From positions 2,542,001 through 2,606,000 of the forward strand of contig NZ_CP108538.1 of NCBI RefSeq assembly GCF_035994185.1: 64,000 bases of DNA. The letters run 5' to 3'. The position numbers and the translations under genes were made by a program. The DNA is from Streptomyces sp. NBC_01217 (lineage in GTDB: Bacteria; Actinomycetota; Actinomycetes; Streptomycetales; Streptomycetaceae). The notes below the pieces were generated by a model that saw only the letters and a list, made by a program, of their open reading frames with translations, searched no databases and was not told the origin of the DNA. Positions 18,481-25,722 of this stretch are shown one piece after another. Each line of letters starts with the position of its first letter. Positions within the stretch are counted from its first letter, which is position 1.

Positions 18481-18616
18481 AGTACCTCCTCCGTGCGCAC
18501 GGCCACCACCGTGGCCGTGGCACACCGATCACGGCGATGCCCGCCGCGATCAGGAGGATGGTGCCGACGAGATCCTGGACGAGACGGGCTGCCGTTCTGA
18601 CCGGCAGCCCCGACAC
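18477..18616 (-). pseudogene. Remnant of a small membrane-protein gene, one-base frameshift
   Basis: A GTG-started frame encodes a single hydrophobic helix, LVGTILLIAAGIAVIGV. One inserted base after that Val codon would restore ATATVVAVRTEEVL and a TGA that overlaps the next tiny ORF in the usual GTGA way. This suggests a roughly 46-residue one-helix membrane protein with a single-base deletion, or a sequencing error. No family recognised. Confidence 0.3.
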
Positions 18617-18657
18617 GCGTGACGTCCGGCGGACTCGGCTCGCGAAGACCCGTTGTG

Positions 18658-18996
18658 TCAGGGAGCGATCGTGAGGTGGCTGATCAGCCCCTTGTCGAGG
18701 GTGAAGCGGTAGTGCAGGTCGACGGTGCCGCCGGGGAAGTTGCCTTCGAGGCGCTGGGTGACGGTGTAGTGGTCCGGGCTGTCGTACGCCGCCCCGATGG
18801 GCGTGGTGGTGTAGGTGTACTCGGACGCGGCGTGGTTCATCCACTGCTCGATGGCCGGGATGCCCTCGTAGGTACGGCCGTCGTCGACGACCGTCGCATC
18901 CGGCGTCAGCGCGGCCGAGGCCGCGGAGGTGTCGCGCTCGTCGTGCGCCTTCAGATAGCGCTTGATGACGTCGGGGAGGTCGGTGGTGTCGGTCAT
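18658..18996 (-). CDS. SnoaL/NTF2-like fold protein
   Basis: 112-residue protein of the SnoaL-like cone fold, recognisable from the N-terminal helix DLPDVIKRYLKAHDERDTSA, then DATVVDDGRTYEGIPAIEQW and C-terminal strands VDLHYRFTLDKGLISHLTI. Members act as small isomerases, cyclases or binding proteins; function here is not predictable. It lies 20 nt downstream of the SDR gene on the same strand, with GAGGAAG before its ATG, so the two form an operon divergent from the HxlR regulator. Confidence 0.82.
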   Translation of the reverse strand: MTDTTDLPDVIKRYLKAHDERDTSAASAALTPDATVVDDGRTYEGIPAIEQWMNHAASEYTYTTTPIGAAYDSPDHYTVTQRLEGNFPGGTVDLHYRFTLDKGLISHLTIAP

Positions 18997-19016
18997 GGCT
19001 TCCTCGCTGTTGGTTG

Positions 19017-19805
19017 TCAGAGGGTGGGGACGGTGCCGCCGTCGATGACGTGCTCGGCACCGACGATGGCGGAGGCCCGGTCGGAGACGAGGAAGGCGAC
19101 GAGTTCGGCGACTTCCTCGGGCCTGTCGGGGCGCCCGAGCGGAATGCCGCCGAGGGAGTCCATGAGGGACGCCAGGGCGGATTCGCGGTCGCCGGTCTGC
19201 TCGGCGATACGGTCGATGAGTGCGTCGGCCGCGGTGGTCTGGATGAACCCGGGAGAGACGGTGTTCACGCGCACACCGTGCGGTGCCGCCTGGTTCGCCA
19301 GGCCTTTGCTGTAGGCGCTCAGGGCGGCCTTGGCGGAGGCGTAGGCCAGAGTGCCGTTCCACAGCGGCATGCGCCGCTGGATCGAGGAGACGTGGACCAC
19401 CGCGCCCCGCCGCTGTTCGATCATGCCCGGGATCAGGGCGCGGTCCAGGCGGACGGCGGCGAGCAGGTTGTGGCTGAGTTCCTGCTGCCAGACCTCCTCG
19501 GACATCGCCTCGAAGCCGCCGGCGGGCGCGGCCGAGCCGCCGAGCGCGTGGACCAGGATGTCGGTGCCGCCCAGCCGCCTCCGCGTCTCCCGCGAGACGT
19601 GCTCGGCGCCTTCCGGCGTACTCAGGTCGGCGCCGACGAAGTCCTCCTCGGGGACGTCCGAGGGCCTGGAACGGGCGGCGACCAGCACGGTCGCACCGTC
19701 CTCCCGCAGCCGGGCCGCGATCGCCGCCCCTGTGCCCTTGGTACCGCCGGTGACCAGGGCACGACGGCCGGAGAGAGAGTCATTACTGCTGGCAGACAAG
19801 GCCAT
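19017..19805 (-). CDS. Short-chain dehydrogenase/reductase
   Basis: 262-residue SDR oxidoreductase. The NAD(P)-binding motif TGGTKGTG lies at about residues 18-25, catalytic Ser in VSSIQ and YASAK supplies Tyr and Lys. VNTVSPGFI after the active site is canonical for the classical SDR class. Substrate unknown. It is the first gene of a two-gene unit with the SnoaL-like gene and is divergent from the HxlR regulator across an 87-nt region rich in repeats, so the regulator probably controls it, perhaps in response to an aldehyde or quinone as is usual for HxlR proteins. Confidence 0.88.
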   Translation of the reverse strand: MALSASSNDSLSGRRALVTGGTKGTGAAIAARLREDGATVLVAARSRPSDVPEEDFVGADLSTPEGAEHVSRETRRRLGGTDILVHALGGSAAPAGGFEAMSEEVWQQELSHNLLAAVRLDRALIPGMIEQRRGAVVHVSSIQRRMPLWNGTLAYASAKAALSAYSKGLANQAAPHGVRVNTVSPGFIQTTAADALIDRIAEQTGDRESALASLMDSLGGIPLGRPDRPEEVAELVAFLVSDRASAIVGAEHVIDGGTVPTL

Positions 19806-19816
19806 CCACTCCTCAA

Positions 19817-19875
19817 TTACTGCATCACTGCATTACTGCTAAAATAGAAGCTAGCAACTTTCACTTTAGCAGTAA
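19817..19875. promoter_or_regulatory. Putative HxlR operator between the SDR and regulator genes
   Basis: A perfect 11-bp inverted repeat, TTACTGCTAAA (19833-19843) and TTTAGCAGTAA (19865-19875), is preceded by a further TTACTGCA copy and CACTGCA. The region is strikingly AT-rich for this genome. It covers most of the divergent intergenic gap, as expected for a regulator controlling both its own and the SDR promoter. Confidence 0.65.
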
Positions 19876-19892
19876 CTCAGGAGGGTGCCGCG

Positions 19893-20426
19893 ATGGCAAG
19901 CCGGATCAGGCTGGAGGACCGTGAGTGCCCGTTGTCGACCACGGTGCAGCACGTCGGGGAGTGGTGGACGCTGCTGATCCTCCACGACGCCTTCGACGGC
20001 TACACACGCTTCGACCAGTTCCAGCAGAGCCTCTCCATCTCCACCAGCATGCTCACCACCCGGCTGAAGACCCTGGTGGCCGACGGCCTTCTGGAGCGGC
20101 GCCCCTACCGGACCGGTCCGGTGCGTCATGAGTACGTGCTGACCGAGCGCGGCCGCTCCCTGCGGCCCGTGGTCGTCGCCCTGGCCGCCTGGGGCAATCA
20201 GCACCTCGCGCCGGAGGACCGCGCCATGATCCTGGTCGACGCCCACACCGGTGAGGAGGCCGAACCCGTCGTGGTGGACGCGCACACCGGGCAGAAGCTG
20301 GACGACAGCGAGGCCTTCGTCTTCACCGCGGGTCCGGCCGCGAGCGAGGCGATGCGCGCCCGCTACACCGAACTGGAACGACAGCGGCAGCGGCACACCC
20401 CTGCCGGGGAGACACCTGCGCGGTAG
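19893..20426 (+). CDS. HxlR-family transcriptional regulator
   Basis: 177-residue winged-helix regulator. The HxlR domain is residues 10-110, with the N-terminal CPLSTTVQHVGEWWTLLIL segment carrying the Cys common in redox- or aldehyde-sensing members, then the recognition helix in STSMLTTRLKTLVADGLL. An extra C-terminal stretch of about 65 residues, EEAEPVVVDAHTGQKL and on, is typical of longer actinobacterial members. GGAGGGTGCCGCG precedes the ATG. It probably represses the divergent SDR-SnoaL operon. Confidence 0.9.
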   Translation: MASRIRLEDRECPLSTTVQHVGEWWTLLILHDAFDGYTRFDQFQQSLSISTSMLTTRLKTLVADGLLERRPYRTGPVRHEYVLTERGRSLRPVVVALAAWGNQHLAPEDRAMILVDAHTGEEAEPVVVDAHTGQKLDDSEAFVFTAGPAASEAMRARYTELERQRQRHTPAGETPAR

Positions 20427-20442
20427 GGGGCGCGGCGCGGCC

Positions 20443-20461
20443 AGATGATCGATTCCAAGGG
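20443..20461. repeat. Left copy of a 19-bp inverted repeat
   Basis: AGATGATCGATTCCAAGGG occurs here and, exactly reversed and complemented, at 24611-24629. The pair brackets about 4.2 kb of accessory genes and IS remnants. An exact 19-bp match within 4 kb is not expected by chance. Confidence 0.8.
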
Positions 20462-20503
20462 ATGTCGGTGACTGTGTACTGAGGTCCCGCTGGTTCGAGG
20501 TGG

Positions 20504-20593
20504 TCAGGCTGGTCCGTAGCCGGCGCTGCCGGCCTCGGTGATCAGTGCCCAGTACCGGTCGCCGTGGGACCAGTGCCACCACTCGGTGGGGTA
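20504..20593 (-). pseudogene. 3' stump of a VanX/M15-type D-Ala-D-Ala peptidase gene
   Basis: The frame encodes YPTEWWHWSHGDRYWALITE and ends EAGSAGYGPA-stop. The (N)YPTEWWHWSxGDRYWA block is the zinc-ligand/active-site C-terminal signature of VanX-type D-alanyl-D-alanine dipeptidases. Only about 30 codons remain; the upstream 85% is replaced at about 20594 by insertion-sequence DNA. It is not functional. Confidence 0.8.
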
Positions 20594-21017
20594 CGGGCAG
20601 CAAGCACCACGTCATTGTCGACGTCCACGGCATGCCCCTGGCCGCCACCGTGACCGGTGGCAGCCGCAATGACGTCACCCAACGCCTGCCCCTGATCCAC
20701 GCCGAACCGCCCATCCGCGGCAAGCGCGGACGACCCCGTCAGCGCCCCGACGCCCTCTGCGCCGACCGCGGTTACGACCACAACGTCTACCGCCGCCAGG
20801 TCCGTGAGCTGGGCATCCGCCCGCTCATCGCCCGGCGCGGCACCGGCCACGGAAGCGGCCTGGGCAAGAACCGCTGGGTCAACGAATCGGCCTTCGCACT
20901 TCTGCGCTGGTTCTGCCGACTGCGTATCCGCTGGAAGATCCGCGCCGACACCCACCAGGCTTCCTGACCCTCGGCTGCGCAATCATCTGCTGGCGGCGCC
21001 TCAAAAAACAGTGCTGA
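20594..21017 (+). pseudogene. IS5-family transposase, C-terminal half with frameshift
   Basis: The frame shows GSKHHVIVDVHGMPLAATVT, DRGYDHNVYRR and GSGLGKNRWVNE, the C-terminal half of an IS5-group DDE transposase with the second Asp and the Glu retained. The N-terminal half is missing; the fragment begins at the junction with the vanX-type stump. A one-base deletion near 20961 shifts the end: the alternative frame gives FLTLGCAIICWRRLKKQC-stop. The element is dead. Confidence 0.8.
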
Positions 21018-21026
21018 TCCGATCCC

Positions 21027-22004
21027 TCAGCCGGAACCGGCGACCAGCGCCTCGCCGAGCGGGGTGCGCCGGTAGAGCACCGACCGTCCGGACCGGGCGC
21101 GGACGAGCAGCCCCGCGCCTCGCAGGATGGCGAGGTGGTCTCCTACCGCGCCGGGTGCCATGGCGAGGCTTCGGGCGAGGTGGCTGGTACTGGCCGGGGC
21201 GTCCAGCGCCAACAGCAGCCGGGCTCGGGCCCGGCCGACCAGAGCGGTCAGCGCGTCCGGTTGGGGGACGCTCTCCTGTTCGCCCCACAGGGCCGCGGTG
21301 CCGCGGGCACGGTAGACCAAGGTCCTGGGCCAGGGGTCTTCCATGTGGGCGGCGATATGCCCGACGATGGCCGAAGGGATCAGCAGGAGCCCGTCGCCGG
21401 CGAGGCGGACTGTTCCGCCTCGGAAGAAGCCGATCTCGATACCGCCGGCGCGCCAGGCGACGCCCGGGTGCAGGCTCTCGATGGTCGCGGCCCATCCGTG
21501 TTCGCCGATCACACCCACCCGGTGCACGACATCGCGCTCACAGATCGCACGCAGTTGCGGCCAGTCCGCGGCGAGCAGCTCGTGCCACGCCTGGTCCATC
21601 ACCTCGGCGATCCTGGAGACGGCGTCCGCCGAGTCCAGCACTGCGCGTACGCGGGGATCACGGGCGGACGGGCCGGTCGCGGTGGCGGCGAATTCGTGGC
21701 GGGCCGCCTCCAGCGGTGTGGCCCGGATCACGGCCAGGTCGTCAGCCCAGGTCTGGTTGAGGCCGCGCGGGGGCGGGGCGACGAAGTTCGGTCCGCCTTG
21801 CGGGGCCTGCAGCGCGAGGGCGGCGTCCAGTTCGGTCTCGCGGCGAAGCCGTTCAAAGACCGGCAGGAGCCGGGCGGCCCAGGCTCGCGGCAGCGGCTGG
21901 CCTTGGCCGGCGAGCGAGCGCAGCAGCAAACAGAGGTCCAGTGCGGGCGACAGCGCGAAGCGGCTGCGCAGCAGGTCCTCGACGGAGACTTCGAAGCGCA
22001 GCAC
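21027..22004 (-). CDS. ArsR-like winged-helix regulator (DUF5937-type)
   Basis: 325-residue regulator. The N-terminal 230 residues match the actinobacterial DUF5937 type (MLRFEVSVEDLLRSRFALSPALDLCLLLR). The C-terminal 70 residues form an ArsR-like winged helix, TSHLARSLAMAPGAVGDHLAILRGAGLLVRARSGRSVLYR. Known members are small-molecule-responsive repressors of adjacent efflux genes. It is divergent from an MFS transporter gene with a 90-nt gap, the standard repressor/exporter layout, so control of that exporter is the likely role. Ligand unknown. Confidence 0.85.
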   Translation of the reverse strand: MLRFEVSVEDLLRSRFALSPALDLCLLLRSLAGQGQPLPRAWAARLLPVFERLRRETELDAALALQAPQGGPNFVAPPPRGLNQTWADDLAVIRATPLEAARHEFAATATGPSARDPRVRAVLDSADAVSRIAEVMDQAWHELLAADWPQLRAICERDVVHRVGVIGEHGWAATIESLHPGVAWRAGGIEIGFFRGGTVRLAGDGLLLIPSAIVGHIAAHMEDPWPRTLVYRARGTAALWGEQESVPQPDALTALVGRARARLLLALDAPASTSHLARSLAMAPGAVGDHLAILRGAGLLVRARSGRSVLYRRTPLGEALVAGSG

Positions 22005-22093
22005 CCGGCGATGCTACCGCTGCACGTCTGTTCCGATTCGTCCAGCGACGAATCATTGGTGAGTGACGTGGGCGCACGCCGAGGCTGGGCGCC

Positions 22094-23410
22094 ATGACCT
22101 CAACCGCCGGACCCGCACAGGGCAACCACCGTGCCACCTACCGGGAGGTGCTGGCCGAACCGCGATTCCGGCTGCTCTTCTCGACCCGCACCGTCGCGAT
22201 CACCGCGGGCTCGCTGCGGATCACCACGTTCTCGGTGCTGGTCTTCGCGACCACCGGTTCCGCACTGTTGAGCGCACTGGCCTTCGGCATCGGCTTTCTC
22301 CCGCAGTTGTTCGGCTCGCTGTTGCTGGGCTCACTGGCCGACCAACTGCCGCCCCGCGCGCTCATCGCCGGCGGCTACGCCTTGGAGTGCGCCGCCGCCC
22401 TGCTGCTCGCCCTGGTGCGGATGCCGATCGCGGTAAGCCTCGGTGTCGTGGCGCTGGTCGCCCTCGCCACACCGGTGTTCGGCGGCGCGTCGAGTCGGCT
22501 GGTCGCGCAGTGGCTAAAGGGCGACGCCTATGTACTGGGCCGTTCACTGAACAACATCGCCTCCTCTGGCGCGCAATTGTTCGGTCTGGCGCTGGGAGGT
22601 GCGGCCGTCGCGGTACTCGGCCCGCACCGGGCACTCGCGGTGAGCGCCGCCCTCTACCTCGGCTGCGCGCTCGCTATCCGCATCCGGCTACCCCGGCTGG
22701 AACCGGGAGAGTTCGGCGGCACACCCGGCAGCGCTCGGGGCGATGGCGGGGCCGTCCGGGCAAGCCTGCACGGTGCCGGCCTGCTGCTGCGCGGACACAC
22801 GGTACGACGACTGATGCTGGCCCAGTGGCTACCGCCCGCGTTCGTAGCGGGCGCGGAAGGCCTGATCGTCGCCTACGCGGGAGGACGCCACTTCGCGCCC
22901 GGCTGGTACGCGGTGCTGATGGGCTGTCTGCCGGTCGGCATGCTCGTCGGTGACCTGCTGGTGGGTCGACTGCTGCGGCCACCCACCCGGGAGCGACTGG
23001 TAGTCCCGTTGATTGCGCTGATGGGACTGCCGCTGGTCGGCTTCGCTGCCGAGCCCGGAGTGGGCGTCTCGTCCTGTCTGCTGCTGCTCTGCGGATTCGG
23101 ATTCGCCTACGGTCTCGGCCTGCAACGGCCGTTCCTGGACGCCCTGCCGCAGGATGGCCAGGGCCAGGCCTTCGGCCTGCTCGGCTCCGGCAGCATGACG
23201 CTTCAGGGAGTCGGGCCGGCCTGCTTCGGCTCGGTGGCCGCAGGCATCGGAACAGGCGGCGCAATCGCCCTGGCAGGCGGCGCGGCGGCGCTTACCGCCG
23301 GCTGGATTCTCACCTGGCACCCGCTCACCTCCCCGGTCCCCGTCCCGAACTACTCAACGGGATCAGAGAACGGCACCGAACAGCATGCGTGTAGTTCTCC
23401 TGCGCAGTAA
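22094..23410 (+). CDS. MFS transporter, 12-helix drug-efflux type
   Basis: 438-residue major facilitator protein with about 12 hydrophobic segments. The N-terminal YREVLAEPRFRLLFSTRTVAI and the loop LLGSLADQLPPRALIAGGYAL after helix 2 mark the macrolide-efflux/enterobactin-exporter-like group. The ATG lies 90 nt from the divergent ArsR-like regulator gene. A putative exporter whose substrate cannot be read from sequence. Its coding composition resembles neighbouring genes, although it sits between insertion-sequence remnants. Confidence 0.88.
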   Translation: MTSTAGPAQGNHRATYREVLAEPRFRLLFSTRTVAITAGSLRITTFSVLVFATTGSALLSALAFGIGFLPQLFGSLLLGSLADQLPPRALIAGGYALECAAALLLALVRMPIAVSLGVVALVALATPVFGGASSRLVAQWLKGDAYVLGRSLNNIASSGAQLFGLALGGAAVAVLGPHRALAVSAALYLGCALAIRIRLPRLEPGEFGGTPGSARGDGGAVRASLHGAGLLLRGHTVRRLMLAQWLPPAFVAGAEGLIVAYAGGRHFAPGWYAVLMGCLPVGMLVGDLLVGRLLRPPTRERLVVPLIALMGLPLVGFAAEPGVGVSSCLLLLCGFGFAYGLGLQRPFLDALPQDGQGQAFGLLGSGSMTLQGVGPACFGSVAAGIGTGGAIALAGGAAALTAGWILTWHPLTSPVPVPNYSTGSENGTEQHACSSPAQ

Positions 23411-23444
23411 CCGTCGCAGGTCGAGTCGGCCGCGAGCCGTCACG

Positions 23445-23470
23445 CACCCCACCCCCACCCCCACCCCCAC
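23445..23470. repeat. Short CCCCAC tandem repeat
   Basis: Four consecutive CACCCC units in the gap after the MFS gene. It is a simple-sequence run without visible function. Confidence 0.7.
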
Positions 23471-23599
23471 GTCTCTCTGACAGACAGCCAATCCCGGTAG
23501 CTCATTGTGTAAGGAGTCCTAAGCCTCGGCTCTGCCGGCCGTTGCGGACCACGTACGGGATCTTGAGACCACGAACAGCCCATGGAAGGTTCATGCCGC

Positions 23600-24184
23600 A
23601 TGATCGATGAATTCGCGAAAGACAACCTGCACGGGAGACTGCGGCGGGACCGCGAGGCTCTGCTCTGGAAACTCGACGGCTTGTCCGAATACGACGCCCG
23701 CCGACCTTTGACAGTAACCGGGACCAACCTCCTCGGCCTGGTCAAACACGTGGCCACCGTCGAGGCCAGGTACTTCGGCGAGGTCTTCGACCGCCCTTCC
23801 CCGGAACCGCTGTCCCGGTGGCAGGACTCCGACGACAGCGATCAGTGGGCAACCGAGGACGAGACCCGCGATCAGATCATCGGGTTCTACCGACGCACGT
23901 GGGAACACTCGGACGCTACGATCAACGAGCTTCCCCTCGACGCCCCCGGCCACGTGCCGTGGTGGCCGGAGCCTCATCCCAACACGAACCTGTTCGCCGT
24001 CATGACCCATGTCCTCAGCGAGACCGTCCGGCATACCGGGCACGCCGATATCCTGCGCGAAGGCCTCGACGGCCGGACCGGGATGCGCCCCGAACACGAG
24101 AAGCCGATCGACGAGGAAGCCCGTGCCGCCTACTGCGCGAAGATCGAGCAGGCCGCCAGGTCGGCCGCACCAATCAAGGCTTAG
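23600..24184 (+). CDS. DinB-like/DUF664 four-helix protein
   Basis: 194-residue protein of the DinB/YfiT-like metalloenzyme fold. Metal-ligand positions are visible as LVKHVATVEARYFGEVF and, near the C-terminus, LSETVRHTGHADILREGLDG. Members include mycothiol-dependent enzymes and proteins of unknown activity; GHADILRE is typical of the actinobacterial DUF664 branch. The second ATG was chosen because GGAAGG lies upstream; an ATG six codons earlier is possible. Its stop abuts the terminal repeat of a small insertion-sequence remnant, so its 3' end may have been trimmed or replaced. Confidence 0.82.
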   Translation: MIDEFAKDNLHGRLRRDREALLWKLDGLSEYDARRPLTVTGTNLLGLVKHVATVEARYFGEVFDRPSPEPLSRWQDSDDSDQWATEDETRDQIIGFYRRTWEHSDATINELPLDAPGHVPWWPEPHPNTNLFAVMTHVLSETVRHTGHADILREGLDGRTGMRPEHEKPIDEEARAAYCAKIEQAARSAAPIKA

Positions 24185-24605
24185 AGGTTGTCTCACGTGA
24201 CTTGATGTTCGTGCGGCATGATGCCGGTCGTGGGTGCTGTACACGACAGCCTCGCCCTCAACCCGCCCATCCGCGGCATACCCGCCGTCCGGTCCCGCCG
24301 GGGACTGCGGCGGCGCCGACCCGTCAAACTCCACGCGGACAAGGCGCACTTCTCCGCCGAACACCTGGCCTGGCTGCGCGAGCGCGGTCTCGTCGCGCGC
24401 ATCGCGCGGCCCGGCATCGAGTCCGGCGAACGCCTCGGTCGGCACCGCTGGAAGATCGAACGGTCGATCGCCCGGCTCTTCGGCTACCGCCGCCTCACCC
24501 GTCCGATACGAACGAAAGGGCTCGCACTTCCTCGCCCTCCTCGGCCTGGCCGCCGCCCTGACCTGCTACAAGAAGCTCGCGAAACTTGCCACGTGAGACA
24601 CCCTC
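24184..24605 (+). mobile_element. Internally deleted IS5-type element with terminal inverted repeats
   Basis: Ends match as inverted repeats: left GAGGTTGTCTCACGTG and right, reversed, GAGGGTGTCTCACGTG, one mismatch in 16. At about 420 bp it is half the length of a full IS of this type and carries only the 3' half of a transposase gene. Confidence 0.78.
24224..24596 (+). pseudogene. IS5/IS427-type transposase remnant, 5'-deleted and frameshifted
   Basis: Recognisable blocks are PIRGIPAVRSRRGLRRRRP, LHADKAH (second catalytic Asp) and GRHRWKIERSIARLFGYRRLT (catalytic Glu). After RRLT a frameshift near 24500 is needed to continue VRYERKGSHFLALLGLAAAL then TCYKKLAKLAT-stop. The N-terminal catalytic Asp region is deleted. 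Confidence 0.8.
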
Positions 24606-24610
24606 CAAAC

Positions 24611-24629
24611 CCCTTGGAATCGATCATCT
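24611..24629. repeat. Right copy of the 19-bp inverted repeat
   Basis: CCCTTGGAATCGATCATCT, the exact complement of 20443-20461. It lies 6 bp beyond the end of the small IS remnant and overlaps the stop codon of a candidate small membrane ORF on the minus strand. Confidence 0.8.
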
Positions 24630-24744
24630 AGCGGGAGAAGACGTCCACGAGGAGTGCGCCGACGATCCACAGAGGGATCGCGAGAGCGACGAGCAGCCCG
24701 GCCAGACAGCCGAACGTCGTCAGTCGGGCACTGGCTTCTCGCGT
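24628..24744 (-). other. Candidate 38-aa membrane peptide lacking a normal start codon
   Basis: A frame reads REASARLTTFGC then LAGLLVALAIPLWIVGALLV and ends DVFSR-TAG, a clear single transmembrane helix. It is preceded by AGGAGAGCGACGACC, a good ribosome-binding site at proper distance, but the first codon there is ACG, not ATG. Either a start codon mutated by one base or a decayed gene. No homologue recognised. Confidence 0.3.
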
Positions 24745-24972
24745 GGTCGTCGCTCTCCTGCATGCCGGTATTCAACCGGCTCCCATCCCCTGCCGCTACC
24801 CTGCCCGCTGCCTCGATCACACCCCTGACCTGCGCGGGGTGGGGGCGGAGACCTGCCTCCGGCGCGGGAATGAGCGGATGAACGGACCTCCCAAGCCGAC
24901 CGCGGCCCCGAGCCGGGATCTGGAGCTCGGACAAGTCGATCCCGGCCCACCGGCCGCTGTCGATATCGACCT
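24745..24972. other. Non-coding gap before the cyclo-ligase gene end
   Basis: No convincing gene. A minus-strand frame opening with TTG at the cyclo-ligase stop is free of stops, but its Arg/Pro/Gly-rich product looks like a GC-rich chance frame. No terminator with clear arms was seen. Confidence 0.4.
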
Positions 24973-25701
24973 TCAACCGGCGAAGTGCCGTGCCGCAAGA
25001 GCTGGGATGGCAGCGATCTTCTCTGCGGTGAGGTCGTCCCAGCAGATGCCGGAGGGCCGATGGGGAGTCGGACAGACGATGGTTTCCTCGGACGTCACGA
25101 TCAGGTCCACACTCACGTCGTGCTTCGTCGTGGGGATGGGGATGTCGGTGATCTGGAGCGGGTGAACCGTAGTGATGACCAGGGTCTCCGGGGTGACGAG
25201 GCCTGCCTCGGTGAGCAACGCGAACTCGATGTCGGAGTAGCCCGCGCCCTTGCCGACGCGGGCGCCGTCGCGGTTGACGGCGACGCTGCCGAGGATGATC
25301 AGGTCCAGCGGGCGGAGGGCATCGACCTCGACGGTGGGGGCGATGGCAGCCGCGGTGCGGCTGGCTGCTGCCTCAGCGGGCGGAACGGTGAGAGCAGCCG
25401 GATCCAAGAGGTAAAAGGGCTTGAGGGTGGCGAGTTTCGGCACGGCCATGTAGACGGTTTTCCCCTCCTCCAGTGCGCGTGCCCGTACCGGGATCTGGGC
25501 CTTGTCGGGAACGGCCTTGATGACGCTTGCTTCCTGCCAGGAAGGGAGGCCGGCGAGGCGCTCCGCAGCCTCCTCGGCGCCCCTGAAGTTCGGGATGCGG
25601 CCGTGGACGGAGGCGTCGTGGACTGCGTCGGCGGCCGTGAGGGCATCCCATACTCGGGTGCGTACGGCCTGCTTGGCCTGGTCCAGCGAGTTGGCTGCCA
25701 C
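24973..25701 (-). CDS. 5-formyltetrahydrofolate cyclo-ligase-family protein
   Basis: 242-residue member of the 5-FTHF cyclo-ligase (methenyl-THF synthetase) family. Conserved elements are the N-terminal KQAVRTRVWDAL, then PVRARALEEGKTVYMAVPKL and the nucleotide/folate loop GARVGKGAGYSDIEFALL. The family converts 5-formyl-THF to 5,10-methenyl-THF with ATP, but this branch (compare human MTHFSD) is divergent, so activity is not certain. The C-terminal half VDLIVTSEETIVCPTPHRPSGICWDDL is well kept. It lies 21 nt downstream of the XRE regulator gene on the same strand and is probably cotranscribed with it. Confidence 0.85.
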   Translation of the reverse strand: MAANSLDQAKQAVRTRVWDALTAADAVHDASVHGRIPNFRGAEEAAERLAGLPSWQEASVIKAVPDKAQIPVRARALEEGKTVYMAVPKLATLKPFYLLDPAALTVPPAEAAASRTAAAIAPTVEVDALRPLDLIILGSVAVNRDGARVGKGAGYSDIEFALLTEAGLVTPETLVITTVHPLQITDIPIPTTKHDVSVDLIVTSEETIVCPTPHRPSGICWDDLTAEKIAAIPALAARHFAG

Positions 25702-25722
25702 CGGTGTTGCTCCTTGCTGTCT

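Noticed and set aside
23445..23470. CCCCAC tandem run as a CRISPR-like or regulatory repeat
   Set aside because: Units are six bases without spacers; it is simple sequence. No CRISPR array was seen in the window.
24745..24976. TTG-started frame overlapping the cyclo-ligase stop
   Set aside because: Product is Arg/Gly/Pro-rich without recognisable domain and the frame probably stays open only because of GC bias.
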